The translations under genes were made by a program, and so were the position numbers. Below the pieces are notes generated by a model. It ran no database searches, was not told the DNA's origin, and worked only from the letters and a program-made list of their open reading frames with translations. A DNA stretch of 64,000 nt from Aquibacillus saliphilus (GTDB lineage Bacteria > Bacillota > Bacilli > Bacillales > Amphibacillaceae): assembly GCF_020404745.1 (NCBI RefSeq), contig NZ_JAIZAP010000017.1, positions 47,779-111,778 on the forward strand, given 5' to 3'. Shown here piece by piece: positions 17,922 to 28,531 of this stretch. Position 1 is the first letter of the stretch, and each line of letters opens with the position of its first letter.

Positions 17922-18850
17922 TAATCTTTACCTCCAGCCAGTCGAATCCGCGGGTCTATAATACCATACAGTATGTCGACAATGAGTATGATCAGAACGA
18001 AGAAAAATGCGAAAAACAGGGTTGTTCCCATAATAATTGAGAAATCATCTCTCATTACCGACTGTACGAACTGCTCCCCTATTCCAGGTATAGAAAATAT
18101 TTGTTCAATAACTAAAGTACCAGTCATTAAACTTACTGCCATTGGCCCCATTACAGTTACTAAAGGGATAAGCGCATTACGAAGACCATGTTTAAATAGT
18201 ATTCCCGTATTATTTAACCCCTTCGCCCTTGCAGTAACAATAAAATCGGATCCTAATACTTCTATCATCTCTGTTCGCATAAACCTTGCTCCAATTGCCA
18301 TTGGGAATATTGCTAAGGCAATCGTCGGCATAATTGCTTGCTGCCAGGTGCCCCAGAATGCGATTGGTAATAACCCTAACTTTACCCCTACATAGTACTG
18401 CATTAGACCTGCAAAAATAAATGACGGGATTGAAATACCAATAACTGAAATAATATTGGCAGAGTAATCCACCCACGAATTATTCCTTATTGCCGCAATT
18501 AAACCTAATAGCATCCCTAAAACAGTTCCTATTAGTAAAGCGTATAGCCCAAGTTGTGCAGATATGGGAATTCTACTTAATAATATATCTGTAACCGGCT
18601 GATTCTTCAATTGGAAAGAAACCCCCAAATCACCTTGCATCAAGTTACCTATATACCTAACATATTGGACTGGCACAGGGTCATTTAAGCCGTATTTGTC
18701 TAAAATGATTTCTCTTTGCGCTTCAGATACCTTCTGCTCAGCTGAGAGTGGAGATCCCGGAAGCATTTTCATGAGGAAAAACGAAAATGTAGCTATTAAA
18801 AACAATGTAAGAACCATGTAGCCAAGTCGCTGCAAAATATATCTTGCCAT
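17921..18850 (-). CDS. oppB: Oligopeptide ABC transporter permease OppB
   Basis: A 309-aa membrane permease with six predicted helices. The N-terminal MARYILQRLGYMVLTLFLIATFSFFLM is the usual OppB/DppB start, and the EAA loop lies in RFMRTEMIEVLGSDFIVTARAKGL. It is the partner of OppC. It is separated from oppA by 163 bp containing a terminator-like hairpin, so its expression is probably lower than that of oppA. The ATG follows an AGGAGGGTAAAA ribosome binding site. Confidence 0.95.
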   Translation of the reverse strand: MARYILQRLGYMVLTLFLIATFSFFLMKMLPGSPLSAEQKVSEAQREIILDKYGLNDPVPVQYVRYIGNLMQGDLGVSFQLKNQPVTDILLSRIPISAQLGLYALLIGTVLGMLLGLIAAIRNNSWVDYSANIISVIGISIPSFIFAGLMQYYVGVKLGLLPIAFWGTWQQAIMPTIALAIFPMAIGARFMRTEMIEVLGSDFIVTARAKGLNNTGILFKHGLRNALIPLVTVMGPMAVSLMTGTLVIEQIFSIPGIGEQFVQSVMRDDFSIIMGTTLFFAFFFVLIILIVDILYGIIDPRIRLAGGKD

Positions 18851-18935
18851 CCTTTTTACCCTCCTATTCTTGATTGTATAGTTTTCATGTTTTTTTAGGA
18901 ATCTTCAAATTATTCAAAAAGTATGCTAAAAATGG

Positions 18936-18978
18936 AAAAAGAGAGTATATGCCATGAGACGGCAGTACACTCTCTTCC
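18936..18978 (-). terminator. Attenuator-like terminator between oppA and oppB
   Basis: AGAGAGTATATGCC and GGCAGTACACTCTCT pair with few mismatches. Reading leftwards the stem is followed by TTTTTCC. Partial read-through would give more binding protein than permease. Confidence 0.75.
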
Positions 18979-19013
18979 CAAGAGCAATCCCTTGGTCAAT
19001 CCAATGTTGTTAA

Positions 19014-20732
19014 TTATTCAATATGTGCCCATTTGTATGAGAAGTCTGCACCCATTGGGTTGAATACAACACCTTCAACACCTGGTCTCCATAGATATGC
19101 ACGAGAACGTTGATAGATAGGAGCGATAGCAGCATCTTCCATCATTACTTTCTCAGCTTCTAATTGAGTTTCAAAGCGTTCAACAGGTTCTGTTAACAAC
19201 TCATTGTTTGCTTTCTCTATTAAAGAATCAAATTCTTCATTGTTATAATTCATAGTCATGTATGGACTAGTAGATGTCCACATTTCTAACCATGTGTTTG
19301 GATCTAGATAGTCAGGACCCCAACCGGAGTTTTGAATATCATAATCACTAGCTTCATCTCTAGCAATACGTTCTTCGAAAGGTACAGAAGTAACATTAAC
19401 TGTTAAACCTTCTAGGTTAGTCTCTAATTGGTTCTTAATGTAAGCATCCATTTCCTGTGCAACTTCACTGTCGCCACCTAAGTACTCAAGTTCTACTGTA
19501 TCAGTGCCGATAGCTTCTAAACCAGTTGCCCAATGTTCTTTAGCAGCTTCTACATCTTCAACAAGTAAGTCACCATTAATGTCACGGAAATCTTCACCAG
19601 TTTCAGGGTGCGCACTAAAGTTTGCTGGAACTGCTCCATTAGAAACTACAGATCCGTTTGCAAGAATTACATCAACTAAATCTTGTTTACCGATAGCCAT
19701 CGCGATTGCTTTACGGATATCTTGATTAGCAAGAGCTTCATTGTCTTGGTTCATTTTCAAGTAGAAAAGTGTTGGTTCTGGTAGTGAACGGAAATCTTCC
19801 GTACCTGCATATTGTTCAACGTACTCAGCACTTAGGCCAGCACGGTCTGTTTCATCAGTTTCATATAAGTTAACAGCAGTACTTGTTTCTTTAACAACAC
19901 TGACATTAATTGTTTCTAATGTTACAGTTTCTGCATCCCAGTAGTCAGGGTTTTTAGTAAGTTTCCACTGATCGGGATTGTCACCTGTCGGATTCCAATC
20001 TTCTAACAAGAATGGTCCGTTAAATACAAGGTTTTCAGAGCTTAATGCATAATCTTCACCTTGTTCTGTTACGAAAGATTCGTTAAGTGGTAAAAATGTA
20101 CCAAAAGTTAATAGTCCATAGAAGTATGGAATTGGTTTTTCAAGAGTGATTACTAATTCAGTATCACTTGTAGCTTCAACGCCTAAGTCTTCAACGTCTG
20201 CTTCGCCATTGTTAATAGCTTCTGCATTTTTAAGTACGCCATTCATCATGAACGGTCCATACTCAGAGCCTGTATCAGGATCAACAGCACGTCTCCAAGC
20301 GAATACGAAGTCGTTAGCTGTCACAGCGTCACCATTAGACCATACTGCATCGTCACGTAATTGAATTGTCCAAGTAATACCATCTTCACTTATTTCTGGT
20401 TCGCCATCAGCAATACCTGGAATTGGGCTTGCATTTTCATCTAGACGATAAAGCCCTTCCATAGATTCACCCAGGAATTGGAATGCAACAGCGTCTGTTG
20501 CGTGTGAAGAATCCATTGTTGGGATTTGAGCAGATTCTAAAATATTAAGTACTTGTTCAGGAGCTGCCTCTTCGTCTGCAGGTTCCTCCTCTGTTTCTTC
20601 TGTATCAGTACCTTCTTCAGTATCAGTTCCTTCTGTTTCTTCTTCTGCTGAATCATCTCCACCAGAACAAGCCACTAGAAATGTACTTAACAATAGAGCT
20701 AGTACTAATAATAGCCAATTTGACTTTCTCAT
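19014..20732 (-). CDS. oppA: Oligopeptide-binding lipoprotein OppA
   Basis: The extracellular substrate-binding protein of the importer, 572 aa. The signal peptide ends in the lipobox LVAC with the lipidated Cys22. It is followed by a Thr/Glu/Asp-rich acidic linker (residues ~27-58) and an SBP family 5 domain (VLNILESAQIPTMDSSHATD, SNGDAVTANDFVFAWRRAV, IRKAIAMAIGKQDLV). The acidic linker and surface fit a halotolerant host. It is the first gene of the operon, with a GGGGAGG ribosome binding site. Peptide preference cannot be read from the sequence. Confidence 0.95.
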   Translation of the reverse strand: MRKSNWLLLVLALLLSTFLVACSGGDDSAEEETEGTDTEEGTDTEETEEEPADEEAAPEQVLNILESAQIPTMDSSHATDAVAFQFLGESMEGLYRLDENASPIPGIADGEPEISEDGITWTIQLRDDAVWSNGDAVTANDFVFAWRRAVDPDTGSEYGPFMMNGVLKNAEAINNGEADVEDLGVEATSDTELVITLEKPIPYFYGLLTFGTFLPLNESFVTEQGEDYALSSENLVFNGPFLLEDWNPTGDNPDQWKLTKNPDYWDAETVTLETINVSVVKETSTAVNLYETDETDRAGLSAEYVEQYAGTEDFRSLPEPTLFYLKMNQDNEALANQDIRKAIAMAIGKQDLVDVILANGSVVSNGAVPANFSAHPETGEDFRDINGDLLVEDVEAAKEHWATGLEAIGTDTVELEYLGGDSEVAQEMDAYIKNQLETNLEGLTVNVTSVPFEERIARDEASDYDIQNSGWGPDYLDPNTWLEMWTSTSPYMTMNYNNEEFDSLIEKANNELLTEPVERFETQLEAEKVMMEDAAIAPIYQRSRAYLWRPGVEGVVFNPMGADFSYKWAHIE

Positions 20733-21079
20733 CTAGCAATGACCTCCCCTAAATTATCTAAATATTTTGTAGATGATGTGACACCCACAATTTGAATTAT
20801 ACAAGTTTTCTCACAATTTTGCATTACTTTTTTTTCATAAAATATTGGAAATCGCATAATCATTATATTATTACTTGATAAGTTAGGACTTTTTACCTAT
20901 AAAATTTCTTGTTATTTGCTATTATTAAGCACTATTACTCAACTATTTGTCCTGTGCAATTTTTAGGTTTCACAAAGAGAATTAGGTAACACTGAACCAG
21001 TTGAAACATAATAGTTTCTGATCAATTTATCTATTGTGATATAATAAAAGTATATTATTCAAAGGTAGGTCATGTATTT
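20733..21079. other. oppA / DUF3899 divergent intergenic region
   Basis: No gene seen. Reading leftwards a TATAAT box (complement of ATTATA near 20796-20801) stands about 65 bp before oppA, but without a clear -35. Nothing else could be supported. Confidence 0.35.
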
Positions 21080-21448
21080 GTGTTCACATTTTTTAAGAAC
21101 AAATGGATTCTTTTACTAATAAATCTATTAGTTAGTTTCGTTTTTTTTCTATTAGCAGCACCGGAAACTAATCTCCATCACTATATCGATGCATTGTTTT
21201 ACATTGCTTTTATTTATTTAATTGTCTGGCTAATCTCTTTCATCATTAAAGGACGTTTCTTCGACGGAATTGTATATGGTTTCAGAAGAGTCGGAGGTCG
21301 TATGTTTAACAAGGATTTACTAGACGAATGGGCTGATAAGCCAAAGCCTTCTGAGCGAGTCACAGCTAACTTTTTATCTGTTATTCTTATCCAAGGTCTG
21401 TTATTAACAGGGATAATGATTGGGTTATTAATCATTTTTTATCTTTAA
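21080..21448 (+). CDS. DUF3899-type membrane protein
   Basis: A 122-aa protein with three or four predicted membrane segments: residues ~9-27, ~37-60 and ~101-121. Between them lies a conserved-looking GRFFDGIVYGFRRVGGRMF loop and a WADKPKPSERV segment, which are features of the DUF3899 family. The start is a GTG with an AAAGGTAGGT ribosome binding site 9 nt upstream. It is divergent from oppA. Function unknown; no partner gene adjoins it. Confidence 0.7.
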   Translation: MFTFFKNKWILLLINLLVSFVFFLLAAPETNLHHYIDALFYIAFIYLIVWLISFIIKGRFFDGIVYGFRRVGGRMFNKDLLDEWADKPKPSERVTANFLSVILIQGLLLTGIMIGLLIIFYL

Positions 21449-21494
21449 TCATCTATATTGAATTTTTATATACAATCCATTCAACAAGTATAAT

Positions 21495-21700
21495 GCGATG
21501 ATAAAGGATAGACATTTACTTCGGTTTGTTAAGCGAGTTTATGGTTGGTGAAACATGCGAGGGAATAGTGAAATCGGAACTTTTCAGCTGTGTATTATAG
21601 ATTACTATCTATTAAAGTGATCAATTGTAAACTGAAGTCATTGTGAGTGATCTCTATAATTAGAGATCACTCGTATGGCAACGCGGAGCATATCTCAGGT
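21495..21700 (+). promoter_or_regulatory. Degenerate T-box leader without a downstream terminator or synthetase gene
   Basis: The segment has the order of a T-box leader. There is a Stem I part with GTTGGTGAAAC, then GAAATCGGAACTTTTCAGCTG, which matches the trpS leader (AAATCGGAATTGGACTTTCGAGCT) except for loss of about five bases containing the TGG specifier. Then comes a perfect hairpin, GAGTGATCTCT...AGAGATCACTC, and ATGGCAACGCGGAG, one change from the TGGCACCGCGG core. The usual terminator after the T-box is missing, and the next gene is a pseudogene 330 bp on. It is most likely a relic of a duplicated or displaced leader. Confidence 0.6.
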
Positions 21701-22034
21701 AACCAAAAAACATTTCCATTACGGAAGATAATTTGCAGTACAAAATTATTGGAATTTAAGATAAATAACAGGTGATTGGCCTACCTGAACTAACATCTGA
21801 ATCCAAATCGTTTATCTCTTCTTCGATAGTTTAACCCTTGATTACTTGTATTTTACTTGCTATTTGCGCGCAGATAATGAGTCGAATACAACTCTTCCAT
21901 ATACCTTTATTGTTTATTAATACCTATCACCATTTCTTAACTTCCACTAATTAATATACTCGATAAAAACTTTCACACATTTTGATTTCATTCCAATATT
22001 CAAGAATATATAATAAAATAGATTCTAAAAAAGG
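21701..22034. other. Intergenic region after the T-box relic
   Basis: No gene, repeat or clear regulatory signal was recognised in this AT-rich stretch apart from the ribosome binding site of the following pseudogene. Confidence 0.4.
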
Positions 22035-22043
22035 ATGTGGACT

Positions 22044-22933
22044 ATGTCTTTTAAATCACGCACTAAGTCAAAGGAATTAGCGATTCTAAAACTACTACAC
22101 ATGCGAATGAATTTAACCATCAAGGATAAGCAGCACTATTTAAATCTACAAAAAGGCTATCAAGGAGAGGAGTTATTTGACACCTTAACAGAAAAGCTAC
22201 AATGTGAATGCCTAGTATTAAATGATTTGTTACTAGAAGTAAATAGTACTACCTTCCAAATTGATTCTCTCATTATTACACAAGAAAAGATCTACTTATA
22301 CGAAGTGAAAAATTATGAAGGCGATTATTTATACGAATCTGATAAGCTTTTTAAGAAACCGAGATTAGAAGTAATTAATCGACTGCATCAGTTGAGTAGA
22401 AGCGAATCCTTATAAGTCTCGGATCAAACCCTCAAATTGATTCTTCCGTTGTTTTCATTAATCCATCATTCACCTTATACCAGGCTCCCTTAGATAAACC
22501 GATTATATTTCCAACTCAGATTAATCAATACATTGAACATTTAGGTACAATATCTTCAAAGCTAACGGATAAACATAAAAAACTCGCAGATAAATTAATA
22601 TCATTAAATAAAAACGAATACCCTTATACACAGATTAACCCCTACGATTATGACCAGCTGCAGAAGGGCATTACCTGTATAAACTGCCATTCTTTTTCTG
22701 TATCTGTTAAAAAAAGTAAATGCGTTTGTAACGAATGTGGATATAAAGATCCGGCATCAAACGCTGTATTAAGAACCGTTAAAGAATTCCAGATTCTTTT
22801 CCCTAATGAAAAGATTACCACAAATATTATTCATGATTGGTGCCAAGTGGTGCAATCGAAACAAAGGATAAGAAAAATTCTAGCAAGCAATTATAAAATT
22901 ATAGGCGTTCATCAGTGGGCATACTACATATAA
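22044..22933 (+). pseudogene. NERD-domain (nuclease-related) protein with C-terminal zinc ribbon, frameshifted
   Basis: The N-terminal part reads in one frame from the ATG at 22044 (AAAAGGA ribosome binding site) to a stop at 22413-22415. It contains the NERD core (GYQGEELFDTL, VNSTTFQIDSLIIT, IYLYEVKNYEGDY). The rest reads in the +2-shifted frame from about 22400 to the TAA at 22931-22933. It continues the same family (IDSSVVFINPSFTLYQAPL) and ends in a zinc-ribbon (CINC ... CVCNEC) with a C-terminal helix region. One frameshift near 22400-22412 separates them. A single disrupted gene of about 300 aa is the simplest reading; a sequencing error is possible. Confidence 0.8.
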
Positions 22934-22967
22934 AAATCGTTAAGTCTATTACAGCATCTCTCAGTTT

Positions 22968-23270
22968 GAGCATCATCATCACCATCTTGATGAAGCTCTT
23001 TTTTCTCATCCTTCTATCCCAATACGAACTTCATATCACTGATGAAGCTCTTTTTTCTCATTCTTCTATCTCAATACGAACTTCATACCACTGATGAAGC
23101 TCTTTTTTCTCATTCTTCTATCTCAATACGAACTTCATACCACTGATGAAGCTCTTTTTTCTCATTCTTCTATCTCAATACGAACTTCATACCACTGATG
23201 AAGCTCTTTTTTCTCATCCTTCTATCCCAATACGAACTTCATACTACTGATGAAGCTCTTTTTTCTCATT
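22968..23270 (+). repeat. Tandem array of 52-bp units, each carrying a terminator-like hairpin
   Basis: Five full units start at 22988, 23040, 23092, 23144 and 23196, and a partial sixth at 23248 ends near 23270. Each unit begins TGATGAAGCTCTTTTTTCTC and ends AATACGAACTTCATACCAC. Across each junction GAACTTCAT pairs with ATGAAGCTC (one mismatch) and is followed by six T, i.e. an intrinsic terminator on the + strand. The first hairpin (22968-22998) uses an outside left arm, GAGCATCATCA. The array lies between the broken NERD gene and the trpS promoter. Confidence 0.92.
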
Positions 23271-23333
23271 CCCCATTGCAATTTAACTTTCATAACCCAA
23301 ACATTCTAATACATTTTTAGTTCTCCCTTGCTA

Positions 23334-23363
23334 TTGACCAAAATACTATATATAATATATAAA
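23334..23363 (+). promoter_or_regulatory. Probable sigma-A promoter of trpS
   Basis: TTGACC at 23334-23339 and TATAAA at 23358-23363, spacing 18 bp. It lies just ahead of the T-box leader. An overlapping TATAAT at 23351 would give too short a spacing. Confidence 0.5.
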
Positions 23364-23379
23364 AAGTCAATAAACTAGC

Positions 23380-23578
23380 AATGAAAAAGGCGTAGTACTT
23401 TTTATCCGCTGATTCTAGAGAGCTTGTGGGTGGTGTAAACAAGCATCAAGGTAAATCGGAATTGGACTTTCGAGCTAATTTTAAATTTAAAGTGATCTTA
23501 CCGCTTCGTTGGTAAGATAACAAGGGTGGCACCGCGGTTCATTCGTCCCTTCTTAGGGAGAGAAATGAGCTTTTTTTG
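23380..23578 (+). promoter_or_regulatory. Tryptophan T-box riboswitch of trpS
   Basis: This leader senses uncharged tRNA-Trp. The specifier TGG is seen in CGGAATTGGACTTTCGAG, the T-box sequence AAGGGTGGCACCGCGG is at 23522-23537, and the competing terminator follows: CATTCGTCCCT and AGGGAGAGAAATG, then TTTTTTT (to 23577). TGGC in the T-box fits a tRNA with G as discriminator base, as in tRNA-Trp. When tRNA-Trp is uncharged the antiterminator forms and trpS is transcribed. Confidence 0.95.
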
Positions 23579-23638
23579 CGTTCAAATTTATAAAGAAAGA
23601 TGACTAAAGTTTAAATCAAATAAATACAAGAGGTGTAA

Positions 23639-24637
<999 letters not shown>

Positions 24638-24643
24638 CTACTA

Positions 24644-24689
24644 AAAAACGACCGGAGAGTAGTATGAACACTACTTTTCGGTCGTTTTT
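24644..24689. terminator. Bidirectional terminator between trpS and yjbA
   Basis: AAAAACGACCG...AGTAGT pairs with ACTACT...CGGTCGTTTTT around ATGAAC, a long near-perfect stem with T-runs on both strands. Confidence 0.92.
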
Positions 24690-24692
24690 ACA

Positions 24693-25460
24693 TTAGAGTA
24701 TTCTTTTGTACGTATCATATTGCTCTTGATCATGTTCTAATTCCCACATTTTTTCAAAGAAGGGTTGACCCTTAACCATTTTTTCACACAATTCCTCATG
24801 TGATTTACTCCATCCATTTAAAACACCTTGATATAGCATTTTCCATGCTTGATCAAAATTCATTTTTCTAATAACGGGGTATTGACTAGGATCCCATTCT
24901 GTTAACCAGTACCTTATTTCCTCGCTATTTTTCGTTCCCTCTAATTGATCCAACGCCATCATTAATAACTGCTTTAACTGCCTTTCCTTTCGTGTTAGAC
25001 CTAACATTGAATCAGGCGGTAAGGATAGAATATGATATTCCTTCCCCTGTTGTTCTTCAGGGAACAAAAACTCTTGAGGCTTCGTTCCCTCAACCATTTC
25101 ATATACTAACCGCTCTTGTCTTGGTATCAATCTACTTTTTCGAACCGGTAAATTATAACCCATTGTGTCAATGACAATAATCGATTTTCCATTAGTTACA
25201 ATGCAGGAATATTCTAGTGAAATACGTTCCTGGTTTTTTCTCAAATAAGCACGTTTATAAATGCTATCAAGCAAAGGCTTCGGTAAATCTTGCAGATCAT
25301 TCTCAATGTAATGGTAAAATAAATCATTTATGTACAAAATAGGAACTTGGTCCAAAAGCTCAATACCATCTTCCTTCCGCCATTCATGGAAATCGCAAAC
25401 GTTATACCCATTTTCTTCTCCTTCAAACCAGTTTACCCAGACGTCATGTAAATATAGCAT
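24693..25460 (-). CDS. yjbA: YjbA family protein (UPF0736 / DUF3603)
   Basis: A conserved cytoplasmic protein of Bacillaceae with no known activity. It starts [29 protein letters not shown], the typical N-terminus of the family. The frame is open 20 codons upstream, but the ATG at 25460 has a GAGGG ribosome binding site and gives 255 aa, near the 250 aa of B. subtilis YjbA. It converges on trpS. There are no membrane segments and no recognisable catalytic motif. Confidence 0.87.
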   Translation of the reverse strand: MLYLHDVWVNWFEGEENGYNVCDFHEWRKEDGIELLDQVPILYINDLFYHYIENDLQDLPKPLLDSIYKRAYLRKNQERISLEYSCIVTNGKSIIVIDTMGYNLPVRKSRLIPRQERLVYEMVEGTKPQEFLFPEEQQGKEYHILSLPPDSMLGLTRKERQLKQLLMMALDQLEGTKNSEEIRYWLTEWDPSQYPVIRKMNFDQAWKMLYQGVLNGWSKSHEELCEKMVKGQPFFEKMWELEHDQEQYDTYKRIL

Positions 25461-25650
25461 ATATCTAACCCTCGCTTTATATATTAAATCAATTGATGAC
25501 TTTTTAAAAATAGAAGTCAAAAACTTATGAGAGTTTTGATAGGAAACAAATTCAAATAAATTTTTACCTCTATATCACTTGATGACTTTTTTAACATCCT
25601 CTTTAAGATACATTATGACCATCGAAGGAAAATTTATTCTCACTAACCTA

Positions 25651-25863
25651 TTATTTAACAGGTATATTAGGTAATTTATTAATAGCTATTGCAAGTATTA
25701 TGATTCCTATTGGAAATAAATAACATTCAATTCTTCCTTGGATAAAGATGAAGTAATCAAGCCATGACAATCCAGCAGGAATAAAATTCAAATATGTAAT
25801 TAAAGTGACGCCTCCTGATACCGTTAAACCAAAACCTATTAAAAATAATAATATATACCCCAT
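25651..25863 (-). CDS. Small membrane protein, unknown function
   Basis: A 70-aa protein with two hydrophobic stretches (GYILLFLIGFGLTVSGGVTLITYL and CYLFPIGIIILAIAINKL) separated by a short loop with IQGRIE. The ATG at 25863 has AGGGTGG upstream; an in-frame GTG nine bases earlier is less well placed. No homologue is recognised. It lies between fabF and yjbA where B. subtilis carries yjaZ and the app operon, which are absent here. Confidence 0.55.
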   Translation of the reverse strand: MGYILLFLIGFGLTVSGGVTLITYLNFIPAGLSWLDYFIFIQGRIECYLFPIGIIILAIAINKLPNIPVK

Positions 25864-25872
25864 TTCTACCAC

Positions 25873-26149
25873 CCTGCCTGTCCATTCTATTTACTATAGA
25901 TATATGATAGAAACTGATAGAACATGTTTATCTAAGTGAAAAACTCTTATAATTTACTCAATTTCATAATCGTTTTTTTGAATTTTTTTCCTTCAAATAC
26001 AGTTGGGATAGACCATATTTGGTGACAATTGCTGCATAAGGGTAATTATAAAATTAATTCAGTTAATGGAGGTAAACTGATAGATAGTAGTTTGTTTCTG
26101 TTTTTTGAGTAGCCCTGTCTTATAGACTGGAGTAAATCCTTTATCCCAT
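25873..26149. repeat. fabF downstream gap with palindromic element copy 2 (25950-26067)
   Basis: There is no gene in this gap. The segment 25950-26067 is a decayed copy of the element at 14635-14760. The outer arms TTACTCAATTTCATAAT and ATTATAAAATTAATTCAG survive, as do AGTTGGGATAGACC and GACAATTGCTGCATAAG, but the inner left arm has been lost, so it no longer folds into the full hairpin. Confidence 0.7.
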
Positions 26150-26192
26150 AAGAAAAGCCTTGCTCAGTAGTTCCTAGAGCAAGGCTTTTCTT
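26150..26192 (-). terminator. Terminator of fabF
   Basis: AAGAAAAGCCTTGCTC pairs perfectly with GAGCAAGGCTTTTCTT, 11-nt loop; the stem itself supplies T-rich ends in both directions. Confidence 0.9.
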
Positions 26193-26201
26193 AAAAGTTA
26201 A

Positions 26202-27446
26202 TTATACTTCCTGATACTTTTTAAACAATAGTGCGGCGTTATGTCCACCAAATCCTAAAGAATTACTTAATGCAAATGTAACGTCCTTTTTTCTTGCTTC
26301 GTTTGGTACATAATCAAGATCACAATTTTCGTCTGGAGTTTGATAGTTAATTGTTGGTGGCATAATACTATCTTCTATCGACTTTATACATGCGATAGCT
26401 TCTATAGCACCAGCTGCTCCTAACAAATGACCTGTCATAGATTTGGTTGATGACACGCCTAGTTGATATGCATGTTGACCAAATACTTGTTTAATTGCCA
26501 TCGTTTCAAATGAATCATTTAATTCAGTACTTGTACCGTGTGCATTTATATAATTAATTGCATTTGCCTCAATACCAGCATCATTGATTGCTTGGTTCAT
26601 AGCTCGTGCAGCACCTTCTCCTTCGGGTGCTGGAGATGTAATGTGATAAGCATCACCTGCTGATCCATAACCGACAATCTCAGCATAAATTTTCGCTCCA
26701 CGTTTTTTAGCAGATTCTAAGGACTCTAAAATTAAAATTCCTGAACCCTCACCCATAACAAATCCATCACGATTTTTATCAAATGGACGGCTTGCGGTGG
26801 CTGGATCATCATTAAAAGATAAAGCTTTCGCAGTAGAGAATCCAGCTACTGACATATTGGTAATTGGTGCTTCTGCTCCACCTGTAATCATGACGTCAGC
26901 GTCTCCACGTTGGATTACTTTAAACGCATCACCAATTGAATTAGCACCTGATGCACAGGCAGTTACCGTACAAGAATTTATTCCTTTTGCACCTAATTGA
27001 ATGGAGACTTGACCTGCTGCCATATCCGGGATCAACATCGGAACGAAGAAAGGACTTACTCGACGATAGCCTTTCTCATTAAACCTTTTATATTGCTCTT
27101 CAAATGTTGTCATGCCACCAATACCTGAGCCAATCCACACCCCAACTCTATCTGCAATTTCTTCAGTGATTTCTAATTTTGCATCGTCTACGGCCATTGT
27201 TGCTGCCGCGACAGCAAATTGTGTGAATAAATCCATTCGTTTAGCTTCTTTTTTCTCCATATATATATTAGGATCCCAATCTTTAACTTCAGCTGAAACT
27301 TTTGCGGGAAATTCATCTTTATTCACTCTAGTCATGTAATCAATGCCTGATTTACCATTTATAAGGTTATTCCAAATTGTATCTATTGTATTACCGATAG
27401 GAGTTACAGCTCCGAGTCCTGTTATAACCACTCTTTTACTTTCCAT
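26202..27446 (-). CDS. fabF: 3-oxoacyl-[acyl-carrier-protein] synthase II FabF
   Basis: A condensing enzyme that elongates acyl-ACP with malonyl-ACP. The catalytic triad is visible: the active-site Cys in [13 protein letters not shown], His in [11 protein letters not shown] and His in TGHLLGAAG. It is 414 aa. The start is an ATG with an AAAGGAGGAAA ribosome binding site. It follows fabH by 113 bp on the same strand and is probably co-transcribed from the FapR-controlled promoter, as B. subtilis fabHA-fabF. Confidence 0.98.
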   Translation of the reverse strand: MESKRVVITGLGAVTPIGNTIDTIWNNLINGKSGIDYMTRVNKDEFPAKVSAEVKDWDPNIYMEKKEAKRMDLFTQFAVAAATMAVDDAKLEITEEIADRVGVWIGSGIGGMTTFEEQYKRFNEKGYRRVSPFFVPMLIPDMAAGQVSIQLGAKGINSCTVTACASGANSIGDAFKVIQRGDADVMITGGAEAPITNMSVAGFSTAKALSFNDDPATASRPFDKNRDGFVMGEGSGILILESLESAKKRGAKIYAEIVGYGSAGDAYHITSPAPEGEGAARAMNQAINDAGIEANAINYINAHGTSTELNDSFETMAIKQVFGQHAYQLGVSSTKSMTGHLLGAAGAIEAIACIKSIEDSIMPPTINYQTPDENCDLDYVPNEARKKDVTFALSNSLGFGGHNAALLFKKYQEV

Positions 27447-27559
27447 TGAGAATTTCCTCCTTTACCATCCACTAATTTAAAACTACTAAAAGTCACTTCA
27501 CTCAACTATTTTTCGAATAATCAATTTTAATCACTTATGCATCAAGTTATTAAACAGAT

Positions 27560-28495
27560 TTATCTACCCCATCGAAGAGCAAGCGCTCCCCAAGTTAATC
27601 CGCCACCAAATCCTACAAGAACAACTAAATCATCATCTTTGATTTTACCGTTTTTCACATCTTCAGATAATGCAATCGCTATCGATGCTGAAGAAGTATT
27701 ACCATATTTCTTTACGGAAGTTGCCATTTTGTGTTCTGCGATCCCGAGTCTTTCTCTAGCCGCTTCCATGATCCTTATATTTGCTTGATGCGGGATTAAA
27801 TAGTCAACATCTTCTTTTTTAAATCCAGCCTTTTCAACAACATTTACAGATGACTCCGGCATTTGTCTCACTGCAAATTTAAAGACTTCGCGACCATTCA
27901 TGCTCAAATAATCTTCATCCTGAAATAGATATTTACCACCACTGCCATCAGCACCTAATTCAAAGGAAAGTATCCCTTTTCCTTCTGTCACCTCTCCAAG
28001 TACCACTGCACCTGCTCCATCACCGAATAGTACACAAGTATTACGGTCGGACCAGTCAGTTATCTTAGATAACTTTTCGACTCCTACAACAAGTATATTT
28101 TTATAAACACCTGTTTCAATAAATTGTTTAGCTGTTACCATTCCATACATATACCCGGAACACGCAGCGCTTAAATCCATTGCTGCCGCACCCTTAGCAC
28201 CTAGTTTATCTTGAATCATACATGATACAGACGGAAATGCAGTGTCAGGTGTTACTGTTGCGACAATAATTAAATCGATATCCTCCGCTTTAACGCCCGC
28301 ATCTTCAAGTGCATTTACGGATGCAAGATATGCCATATCTGAAGTATCCATTGTATCCTCAGCAATTCTTCGTTCCTCTATCCCAGTTCTAGTTCTTATC
28401 CATTCATCACTTGTATCAACTATTTTTTCTAAATCAAAATTAGTTACGACTTTCTCAGGCACATAGTGACCTGTTCCAATAATTCCAACACTCAT
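27560..28495 (-). CDS. fabH: 3-oxoacyl-[acyl-carrier-protein] synthase III FabH
   Basis: Starts fatty-acid synthesis by condensing a short acyl-CoA (in Bacillus mostly branched-chain) with malonyl-ACP. The Cys-His-Asn triad is in [22 protein letters not shown] and YGNTSSASI. It is 311 aa. By position it corresponds to fabHA of B. subtilis. An AGAGGATGG ribosome binding site precedes the ATG, and a FapR operator sits over the transcription start 40-55 bp upstream. Confidence 0.97.
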   Translation of the reverse strand: MSVGIIGTGHYVPEKVVTNFDLEKIVDTSDEWIRTRTGIEERRIAEDTMDTSDMAYLASVNALEDAGVKAEDIDLIIVATVTPDTAFPSVSCMIQDKLGAKGAAAMDLSAACSGYMYGMVTAKQFIETGVYKNILVVGVEKLSKITDWSDRNTCVLFGDGAGAVVLGEVTEGKGILSFELGADGSGGKYLFQDEDYLSMNGREVFKFAVRQMPESSVNVVEKAGFKKEDVDYLIPHQANIRIMEAARERLGIAEHKMATSVKKYGNTSSASIAIALSEDVKNGKIKDDDLVVLVGFGGGLTWGALALRWGR

Positions 28496-28531
28496 CTATT
28501 TCCATCCTCTCAGGGAACTTTATAATCAAAT

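Noticed and set aside
21080..21448. The degenerate T-box as a regulator of the DUF3899 gene
   Set aside because: The leader lies downstream of that gene, not upstream, and points away from it.
22988..23270. CRISPR array
   Set aside because: The 52-bp units are directly tandem with no unique spacers, contain terminator-like hairpins, and no cas genes are nearby.
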